Part shown: one piece after another, positions 32,687 to 38,192 of the stretch | Layout: each line of letters opens with the position of its first letter | Position numbering within the stretch: position 1 is the first letter of the stretch | Origin: Saprospiraceae bacterium | GTDB taxonomy: Bacteria > Bacteroidota > Bacteroidia > Chitinophagales > Saprospiraceae | NCBI GenBank assembly: GCA_020627705.1 | Contig: JAHDGJ010000020.1 | Span: 31,123-69,314 of the forward strand | DNA length: 38,192 bases | Direction of reading: 5' to 3' | Position numbers and translations under genes: made by a program | Notes under the pieces: generated by a model | Seen by the model: only the letters and a program-made list of their open reading frames with translations | Databases searched by the model: none | What the model was told of the DNA's origin: nothing

Positions 32687-32694
32687 CAAATTTA
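32687..32694 (-). promoter_or_regulatory. candidate -7 promoter element of the five-gene minus-strand unit
   Basis: On the minus strand TAAATTTG is an exact TAnnTTTG match about 20 bases before the ATG at 32666. No clear -33 TTTG was found at the usual distance. It lies in the 56-bp gap between divergent genes. Confidence 0.4.
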
Positions 32695-32722
32695 CCAATT
32701 TTTGATTTGCTATATTTCGGAT

Positions 32723-33130
32723 ATGTTCAGTACAGAAGTCAAAAAAAGAGTGAGATATGGAGAAACCGACAAAATGGGATATCTATACTATGGCAAGTAT
32801 GCCAATCTTTACGAAATAGGCCGAGTAGAAATGCTTCGAGATTTAGATTTACCCTATGTCAAAATCGAAGACGAAATGGGCATAATGCTCCCTGTGCTTA
32901 GCGTCGAAGCCAAATATTTAAAGCCCGCTTATTATGATGACGAACTTACCATCAAATCCATTTTAAGAGAAATGCCCAGCAAACTGATTGCTGTACACGT
33001 CGAAATTTTCAATGGAAAAATGGAACTGATACATAAAGCATTGGTAAAACTCTTTTTCATTGACATGAAAACCAACAAAAGAATAAGTGCTCCCTCGGTA
33101 TTAACTGATAAATTAAAACCTTTTTTCTAG
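32723..33130 (+). CDS. acyl-CoA thioesterase, 4HBT hot-dog family (YbgC/FadM type)
   Basis: A 135-residue cytosolic thioesterase. The family signature is at the N-terminus: RVRYGETDKMGYLYYGKYAN with the catalytic Asp in ETDKMG, followed by the helix YEIGRVEMLRDL, then VLSVEAKYLKPAYYDDEL and a closing strand region. A longer frame to 32588 exists, but its first 45 residues lie antisense within the divergent gene and lack family features; ATG 32723 puts the signature at the expected residue. The lipoprotein gene follows after 8 bp, suggesting a two-gene transcript. The acyl substrate is not readable. Confidence 0.9.
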   Translation: MFSTEVKKRVRYGETDKMGYLYYGKYANLYEIGRVEMLRDLDLPYVKIEDEMGIMLPVLSVEAKYLKPAYYDDELTIKSILREMPSKLIAVHVEIFNGKMELIHKALVKLFFIDMKTNKRISAPSVLTDKLKPFF

Positions 33131-33138
33131 TCCATAGT

Positions 33139-34227
33139 ATGAGCGCTTTACGGCTTTTATTTTTTTCCTTAGTATTCATTATCGCAAATTCCTGCACCAA
33201 CGAAAATGCACAACGAAACACGAGTCGTTTACAATCTGCCAATCTAAAAGTCCATACCAAACAAAGAGGGGCACATGTTTTTGGGCATTTGGATTCACTC
33301 AATATTCAGGATTTAAAGAAAAATAATATCGAATGGCTCACTTTTGTCCCTTATGGATCGCAAAAAGATTACAACACCACTGACCTCACCTATCACAGAC
33401 ACGATGCTATGTACCAATTGCGGATCGATTCGATGTGGCGTTCAAAAATAGAGGTGGCGCATCAAGCCGGTCTCAAAGTTTTCCTTAAACCGCATATTTG
33501 GCTTTACCAACCTTCAGATTCTAAATGGCGTTCAGATATTTTCTTCGACTCTTCAACGAAGTGGAAAATCTGGTCAGAAGCCTATCGAGATTTTATATTG
33601 AGATATGCAAAACTGGCCGAAGACAACCACATAGAAATGTATTGCATCGGGACTGAGCTTACTCGAATAACCTTAGAAAAACCTACATTCTGGACCGACC
33701 TAATTGCAGAGGTAAAAAAAGTTTACTCGGGTAAATTAACCTATGCAGCGAATTGGTACGAAGAATATGAAAAAATTACATTTTGGGACCAATTGGATTT
33801 TATAGGTATTCAAGCATATTTTCCCTTGACCAAATCCAAAAATCCAACGCTAGAAAATTTATCTAAAGGTTGGAATCGTTTTTTGCCCACACTCCAACAA
33901 ACTTCCCAACGTTTTAATCGCCCCATCTTGTTTACAGAATTAGGTTATAAAAGCACTTCGGACAGTGCAATTACTCCTTGGGAATGGATCGAATTTGGAA
34001 AGGATTACAAAGACAAGCTCTCCTTAGAAACTCAAAGTCATTGCTATGTATCCTTTTTCGAAAACGTTTGGGACCACTCTTGGTTTGCGGGAGCCCATCT
34101 TTGGCAAATGAGAAGTAATCTAGAAAATGAAAATCATCATGAATCAATCAAGTTTGATTTCACGCCCCAAAACAAACCCGCTATGGATATCATCACCAAA
34201 GGTTTTGGCGAAGACCTAAACCAATAA
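33139..34227 (+). CDS. GH113-like glycoside hydrolase lipoprotein
   Basis: A 362-residue predicted lipoprotein (MSALRLLFFSLVFIIANSC, lipobox Cys 19) with a TIM-barrel glycosidase pattern. The strand AGLKVFLKPHIWLY and the acid-base candidate in MYCIGTELTRI (Glu) are followed by IQAYFPL and the nucleophile candidate in ILFTELGYKS (Glu). These match the layout of family GH113 (beta-mannanase-type) and related GTA-like barrels. The late Trp-rich part (FFENVWDHSWFAGAHLWQM) would line the substrate cleft. It starts 8 bp after the thioesterase stop. No transporter or other carbohydrate genes are nearby, so polysaccharide use is not supported by context; cell-envelope glycan turnover is an alternative. 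Confidence 0.8.
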   Translation: MSALRLLFFSLVFIIANSCTNENAQRNTSRLQSANLKVHTKQRGAHVFGHLDSLNIQDLKKNNIEWLTFVPYGSQKDYNTTDLTYHRHDAMYQLRIDSMWRSKIEVAHQAGLKVFLKPHIWLYQPSDSKWRSDIFFDSSTKWKIWSEAYRDFILRYAKLAEDNHIEMYCIGTELTRITLEKPTFWTDLIAEVKKVYSGKLTYAANWYEEYEKITFWDQLDFIGIQAYFPLTKSKNPTLENLSKGWNRFLPTLQQTSQRFNRPILFTELGYKSTSDSAITPWEWIEFGKDYKDKLSLETQSHCYVSFFENVWDHSWFAGAHLWQMRSNLENENHHESIKFDFTPQNKPAMDIITKGFGEDLNQ

Positions 34228-34258
34228 AATTCGATCGACATGAGACCATGCTTTCCTC

Positions 34259-34266
34259 TACCTTTG
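34259..34266 (+). promoter_or_regulatory. candidate -7 promoter element of the Omp28-like gene
   Basis: TACCTTTG matches TAnnTTTG exactly, 35 bases before ATG 34302. No convincing -33 element at 19-21 bases. Confidence 0.4.
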
Positions 34267-34301
34267 ACTAGTAATTTGTTTGAGGTTCTAAATATCGTCT
34301 A

Positions 34302-35375
34302 ATGAAAAAGATAGGCCTACTTGTAATACTATGTATAAGTTCATTTACTCTTTTCGGGCAAAAGAAAGTATTGTTCGAAAAATACACCAATGCCTTTTGT
34401 GGGGTATGTCCTGATGCCACCATACTTATCGACGAAATCGTTAGGAACAATCCAGATGTAATTTGGATCAGCCACCACAAACCCATTGGATTTATGGAGC
34501 ATCCGCTAAACAATGATGCGAGCGATGCCATTTGGGACGAGCTTGGGATAAACGGTGTGCCAACGGGTTTGGTAGATCGAAAGGTTTACGATGGCAACAT
34601 CACCTTGAGCAGAACTCATTGGGAAGAAAAAATTCAAGAACAATTAGAAAAACCCGACCTCTTCCAAATCGAAGTATCCCAAATCCAATATGATGCAAGT
34701 CTGAGAGCCTTATCGTTTGACGTGGGTATCAATCCTTTGGTAGCAGACTTAACTGGTCCTTTCCGAGTGACAGCATACATTATTGAAGACTCCATCATCC
34801 GTGCGCAAAGCAGTTACTTTAATGATACTGCCGGACATCCTTTGGAAGGAAGAGGTGATCTTATCAATGATTATGAGCACCGCAATGTGGTACGCACTAT
34901 TCTAGAAGATCATTGGGGTACTTCCAATGTTGTACCAGATCAACCAGAGCTAGGCACCATGTATACCCACAGTTATTCATATACAATGGACCAAGAAATC
35001 AATCCAGAAAACGTGCACATTGTCAGTATGATCTCTTCTTTTGACGAAGCAAACCATTATCCCGGAGAAGTACACACCGCCTCAAGAATCAAATTAAACG
35101 AACTAGGAATAAAACTTACCCATACTTTTGATTTGGAAAAATTGGAGATATCTCTAAGTCCAAATCCATCCAAAGATTTTATAAACCTTCAATTTGAAAA
35201 CATTCCAGACCAAATATCAATTTGTAGTTTGGAAGGTGTATTTATAAAAACAATGAGGCCAAGTGCGAAGAATGTTCAATTAGATGTCAGCGCGTTTAAG
35301 CCAGGTGTTTATCTCTTAAGCGCTAAAGAAAAAGACAAATTGGGTATACAAAAATTCAACGTAGTTAGGCAGTAA
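34302..35375 (+). CDS. Omp28-like thioredoxin-fold protein with T9SS type A sorting tail
   Basis: A 357-residue secreted protein. The signal peptide ends TLFGQ (about residue 20). Immediately after it comes a thioredoxin-like start VLFEKYTNAFCGVCPDAT with a CGVC motif (C33, C36), then a cis-Pro-like NGVPTGLVDR, as in Omp28/OM-lipoprotein relatives. A strand-rich middle domain follows (RVTAYIIEDS, NDYEHRNVVRTIL). Residues from about 280 form a type A sorting domain (LEISLSPNPSKDFINLQF, ICSLEGVFIK, FKPGVYLLSA, GIQKFNVV) that would send it through the T9SS. A redox role at the cell surface is plausible from the CxxC motif but is not shown. Confidence 0.87.
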   Translation: MKKIGLLVILCISSFTLFGQKKVLFEKYTNAFCGVCPDATILIDEIVRNNPDVIWISHHKPIGFMEHPLNNDASDAIWDELGINGVPTGLVDRKVYDGNITLSRTHWEEKIQEQLEKPDLFQIEVSQIQYDASLRALSFDVGINPLVADLTGPFRVTAYIIEDSIIRAQSSYFNDTAGHPLEGRGDLINDYEHRNVVRTILEDHWGTSNVVPDQPELGTMYTHSYSYTMDQEINPENVHIVSMISSFDEANHYPGEVHTASRIKLNELGIKLTHTFDLEKLEISLSPNPSKDFINLQFENIPDQISICSLEGVFIKTMRPSAKNVQLDVSAFKPGVYLLSAKEKDKLGIQKFNVVRQ

Positions 35376-35386
35376 TCGGAGACTGA

Positions 35387-35731
35387 TCACTCGGGCGAAC
35401 CGTCATTAATCCAAGCTGTAATTTTCTCAATATCACAATCGCTTAATTTGTCCGCACCTTGAGGCAATGGCATTGGTATAAATCCAGCGTCATGATTTAT
35501 AGCACCAATGATGCGTGCGTTATCAACAGCTGTTGTCGTTGCATAATTATACATTTCAAAAGTAGTTGTAGTACCTTCTCCATGACAAGCGCTGCTGGCA
35601 CAACTGGTATTCAGGATAGTTGAAATACCATTATTGTATGTTAAATCTGTAGAATTACATTCTTCATCCCCTCCACAAGAAAGGATTAGAATGAAGGAAA
35701 ACAGACACAATACACTGAGCTTAAGTTTCAT
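35387..35731 (-). CDS. small cytochrome c-like lipoprotein with CX4CH motif
   Basis: A 114-residue lipoprotein (MKLKLSVLCLFSFILILSC, lipobox Cys 19). The TTG start 24 bases upstream is not needed; ATG 35731 gives correct lipobox spacing. The body reads like a single-haem cytochrome c: ILNTSCASSACHGEG (C44, C49, H50), a conserved-looking MYNYATTTAVDNARIIGAIN, a likely axial Met in GFIPMPLPQG (M87), and the closing helix DCDIEKITAWINDGSPE. The spacing C-x4-C-H differs from the canonical CxxCH; such spacing exists in some cytochromes, but haem attachment here is unproved. It converges on the Omp28-like gene (11 bp between). Confidence 0.75.
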   Translation of the reverse strand: MKLKLSVLCLFSFILILSCGGDEECNSTDLTYNNGISTILNTSCASSACHGEGTTTTFEMYNYATTTAVDNARIIGAINHDAGFIPMPLPQGADKLSDCDIEKITAWINDGSPE

Positions 35732-35777
35732 TATCACTAAATTTAGTATTAACAATGTATAAACTTTTACTCACATA

Positions 35778-36734
35778 GTGGAAGAAGAAAAAAAGAAAAG
35801 CACGCTAAAACGTATTGAAAATTTTCCATTGTTTCAAAGTATGATTACCTGGAGCAAACGCATTTCGTTTCCCGGTTTCAAAGAAGTGCCATTGTACAAT
35901 GTGTTTGTTTTTATTTATCGTGAGTGCATAAAAGATGATCTAATAACAAGAGCCAATTCTATAGCTTTTAGTTTGTTTTTGGCTCTCTTTCCAAGTTTGA
36001 TTTTTCTCTTTACCATTGTCCCTTTGATTCCCGCCACTCAAGATCTGATCCCCATTATAGATCAATCTCTTGAAAGTCTTTTGCCCGAAACTGCGCACAA
36101 ATATTTGTTTAGTATTATTAATGATGTCATGTCGATTCCTAGAACTGGACTCCTTTCATTAGGATTCTTTTTAGCGATTTATTTTGGCTCGGGTGGTTTA
36201 AAAACCCTAATGCGAGGTTTTGATAAAGCCTACGACCGTACATTCAAACCAAGATCTTGGGGCAAATTTCAATTGGTTGCTATTGGTTTAACTGTTTTGT
36301 TGGTGCTCATGTTGGTTATTTCTATCGTGCTTATCGTATTGGGCAAACCTGTTTTTGATGCTTTGTTTGGATTTTTAAATATCGAGTCTGCCGCAACGAT
36401 GGTAAAAGTTTTTCGATGGTTCTTTGTGGCGCTTGTTTTTTACTTTATGATATCAATTCTTTACAAATATGGTCCTAGCATGTATAAGCGGACGAGTATT
36501 TTTAATCCTGGCGCTTACCTGTCTACCCTTTTGATGATTTTAGTTTCAGTATTGTTTTCATATTTCGTAAACAACTTTGGCAAATACAACGAATTGTACG
36601 GTTCGATCGGAGCGCTCATAGCTTTATTGGTTTGGCTTCAAATCAACGCCGTGATATTGTTGATCGGTTTTGAATTAAACACCAGCATTGCAGTCAATAA
36701 AGATTTAAGCCTAGACGAGGAATTACAAAATTGA
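35778..36734 (+). CDS. YihY/BrkB-family inner-membrane protein
   Basis: A 318-residue polytopic membrane protein of the YihY (UPF0761) family. It has the family landmarks: a cytosolic N-terminal helix, then ITRANSIAFSLFLALFPSLI (first membrane segment), FGSGGLKTLMRGFDKAYDRT, and a run of about six helices ending LIALLVWLQINAVILLIGFE. The start is GTG 35778 with no ATG nearby in frame. Members are often called ribonuclease BN or virulence factor BrkB in older annotation, names that are not supported by function here. Its role is unknown. It is divergent from the cytochrome-like gene (46 bp). Confidence 0.92.
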   Translation: MEEEKKKSTLKRIENFPLFQSMITWSKRISFPGFKEVPLYNVFVFIYRECIKDDLITRANSIAFSLFLALFPSLIFLFTIVPLIPATQDLIPIIDQSLESLLPETAHKYLFSIINDVMSIPRTGLLSLGFFLAIYFGSGGLKTLMRGFDKAYDRTFKPRSWGKFQLVAIGLTVLLVLMLVISIVLIVLGKPVFDALFGFLNIESAATMVKVFRWFFVALVFYFMISILYKYGPSMYKRTSIFNPGAYLSTLLMILVSVLFSYFVNNFGKYNELYGSIGALIALLVWLQINAVILLIGFELNTSIAVNKDLSLDEELQN

Positions 36735-36757
36735 TACATGCGCTTAGGAGTGTACTA

Positions 36758-37462
36758 TTAATAGAATCGATTGAGCCATTTCCATTGGTGTCTTTTTGGC
36801 AAGAATCTTTTTTGATCGCCAAATCTTAAACCAAAACAACTGCGTTTGGAATACACCGTAAAGACTTCATTTCTTCCATAAAAGCCGTTAAATGTTTTAA
36901 ACTTTAAAAGATTGTCGCCCTGTTTGATTTCATTTAATTCTATGAAGATTTGAGGTGCTTCGATCCTAAGCATATCAAAACCAATGATAGAAACTTGCGA
37001 GGGATTACTAATTCTAAATTCTACCGTATTGGATTGTTGATCAAACACGTTTCTTATGTTTTGAAGTGCACTGTTTTTTAAGGTAACAAAGGGTTTCATC
37101 CACTTCCCGTTTTCTCCCAAAATTGAAAGTTGAAAAATGGACTCTTTTAAAGAATCCTTCCTAGAAATATATATGCTGATCGAATCTTCGCTGAGAAAAG
37201 TTAAGGCTAATGAATCCTTCTTCTTTACATAGGTGCCATATCCTTTATACTTGATATCCTCCCAAATTCGATCGTCTAGCGAATCCAATCGAACCGTATA
37301 CGAATCGGTCCATTGCTTTAAATGAAATGTATTGTTTTTGGTCAAAACGATTTCTGTCCCAGCGAAAGCAGCTTGATTTTTTGGATTGGACGTATATACC
37401 CCATGTATGCTACAACCCTGGAGTACCAAAAAACTTAACACGGAAATAAATCCAACCTTCAT
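36758..37462 (-). CDS. lipoprotein of unknown function
   Basis: I do not recognise a family. The frame extends to 37507, but ATG 37462 gives MKVGFISVLSFLVLQGCS, a lipoprotein signal with Cys 17, so the mature protein is about 218 residues. The first half has a repeating strand pattern (NTFHLKQWTDSYTVRLDSLD, YKGYGTYVKKKDSLALTF, DSISIYISRKDSLKES), like a small beta-sandwich or barrel. The second half has MLRIEAPQIFIELNEIKQGD and a basic, aromatic C-terminus (FLPKRHQWKWLNRFY). It converges on yihY with 23 bp between stops and no clear terminator. Confidence 0.7.
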   Translation of the reverse strand: MKVGFISVLSFLVLQGCSIHGVYTSNPKNQAAFAGTEIVLTKNNTFHLKQWTDSYTVRLDSLDDRIWEDIKYKGYGTYVKKKDSLALTFLSEDSISIYISRKDSLKESIFQLSILGENGKWMKPFVTLKNSALQNIRNVFDQQSNTVEFRISNPSQVSIIGFDMLRIEAPQIFIELNEIKQGDNLLKFKTFNGFYGRNEVFTVYSKRSCFGLRFGDQKRFLPKRHQWKWLNRFY

Positions 37463-37587
37463 ATATATAAAGTAAAAGTTACTCCCTTTTTTGGTATGCA
37501 TACTCATTATCTTTTGGTTGAAATTCCTTTTGGCTTTTTTCTTAATTCACTTACATGTCAAAAGTCTATTTTCTTATCTTGTAATAT

Positions 37588-38192
37588 ATGAATCAGCCTT
37601 ATGATCTTCTCATCGAGGACAGTGCATTCCAAAAAACACTGGTAGCTCTTTCCTCTAAACTTGAAATATCTCAAGAAGAGGTCAACGCCTTAGCAACGAA
37701 GGCCTTAAAAGAGTTGTACACTATTCAACAACCGCTCCTACATACGATGGGTATTCAAATGGCCGAATTCATTGTTGGGCGGGCATATGAAAAAACAATA
37801 GATGTCAATATCTCCGAATTTAAGGAGTTAGCAAAATTGATGAGAAGGCATTCTGTGGCTTTCGTAATGACGCATAAAACGTATATCGACATGTTTGTCT
37901 TGGGTATTGCTCTGGCCCGTCACGGTCTAAAAATACCGTACATCTTTGCAGGCATCAATATGGCTTTTGCAGGTCTTGGCCAACTGGGAAGAAGAGCAGG
38001 TGCCATATTTATTCGTCGGAGTTTCAAGGAGGATGAAGTTTATAAGGCTACTCTTCGTCATTTTATTGGCCATTTGGTCAAAGAGAAATGCCACTTTATG
38101 TGGGCTATTGAAGGTACTAGAAGCCGAACGGGCAAATTGGTTTGGCCCAAAATGGGGATTTTAAAATACATTCAAGAGGCTGAGAAACACGC
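37588..38192 (+). CDS. PlsB-like glycerol-3-phosphate acyltransferase, 3' end outside the window
   Basis: An open frame from ATG 37588 runs 201 codons to the right edge without a stop. Acyltransferase blocks are visible: block I HKTYID with the catalytic H-x4-D (H96, D101), block II GRRAGAIFIRRSF (Arg 143-144), and block III WAIEGTRSRTGKLVWPKMG (Glu 175, Arg 180), which is the phosphate-binding motif of PlsB and DHAPAT-type enzymes. These use acyl-CoA or acyl-ACP to make lysophosphatidate at the membrane. Full-length relatives are longer, so a C-terminal domain is missing here. It lies divergent from the preceding lipoprotein gene. Confidence 0.85.
   Translation, partial: MNQPYDLLIEDSAFQKTLVALSSKLEISQEEVNALATKALKELYTIQQPLLHTMGIQMAEFIVGRAYEKTIDVNISEFKELAKLMRRHSVAFVMTHKTYIDMFVLGIALARHGLKIPYIFAGINMAFAGLGQLGRRAGAIFIRRSFKEDEVYKATLRHFIGHLVKEKCHFMWAIEGTRSRTGKLVWPKMGILKYIQEAEKH

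Noticed and set aside
32588-32722. Longer start of the thioesterase
   Set aside because: The extra 45 residues are antisense to the start of the divergent gene and lack family features; the catalytic motif fits a start at 32723.
1-38192. tRNA genes, rRNA genes, transposases, phage genes, CRISPR arrays and toxin-antitoxin pairs
   Set aside because: Looked for by eye and none recognised. A tRNA or ncRNA scan could still find something small that I missed.

Overview
The window reads as a piece of chromosome from a Bacteroidota bacterium. The evidence is a giant secreted protein with SprB-type repeats and a type IX secretion system (T9SS) type B C-terminus, its PorP/SprF partner, a PorV/PorQ-family barrel, T9SS type A sorting domains, Omp28, and DUF3276/Pur-alpha-like and CpcT/CpeT-like proteins. 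The DNA is AT-rich, Shine-Dalgarno sites are weak, and several genes have a TAnnTTTG box upstream. The mix suggests a free-living, possibly aquatic member such as a Saprospiria or Cytophagia relative; that placement is inference. No rRNA, tRNA, CRISPR array, transposase or phage gene was seen.

Layout. 1-2.8 kb: the end of an XRE-type regulator cut by the window edge, then an AGCS sodium/amino-acid symporter with a clear terminator. 2.9-4.05 kb: folK and a deoxynucleoside kinase, abutting. 4.05-10.7 kb (minus): the giant adhesin-like T9SS cargo and its PorP/SprF partner. 10.8-15.6 kb: comEC and a three-HhH ComEA-like gene (overlapping; DNA uptake), then a full-length ABC exporter half. 15.6-19 kb: a scarred stretch with two copies of a noncoding repeat, a Pur-alpha-like gene, a decayed T9SS protein tail, an orphan signal-peptide fragment and a PorV/PorQ-family gene. 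19-27.2 kb: FkbM methyltransferase, DUF547 protein, CpcT-like lipoprotein, a 1108-residue FG-GAP lipoprotein, histidine phosphatase lipoprotein, membrane protein, DinB-like protein and a small outer-membrane barrel. 27.2-32.7 kb (minus): a five-gene unit with a soluble coiled-coil protein, a membrane-anchored PspA-like coiled-coil protein, a substrate-binding/OmpA fusion, an extended ABC permease and an ABC ATPase. 32.7-38.2 kb: thioesterase, GH113-like lipoprotein, Omp28 with a T9SS tail, a CX4CH cytochrome-like lipoprotein, YihY, an unknown lipoprotein, and a PlsB-like acyltransferase cut by the right edge.

Two observations stand out. First, the FG-GAP gene lies between two exact 65-bp copies of the 3' end of the CpcT-like gene. 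The downstream copy still runs in frame to a stop one base before the phosphatase ATG, so the original order was probably cpcT-phosphatase and the FG-GAP gene arrived later. Second, the five-gene unit joins an NMT1/SsuA-like binding domain, anchored in the inner membrane, to a peptidoglycan-binding OmpA domain, beside two coiled-coil proteins and an ABC importer core. That is unlike a standard nitrate/sulfonate importer and may be an envelope-linked transport or stress system.
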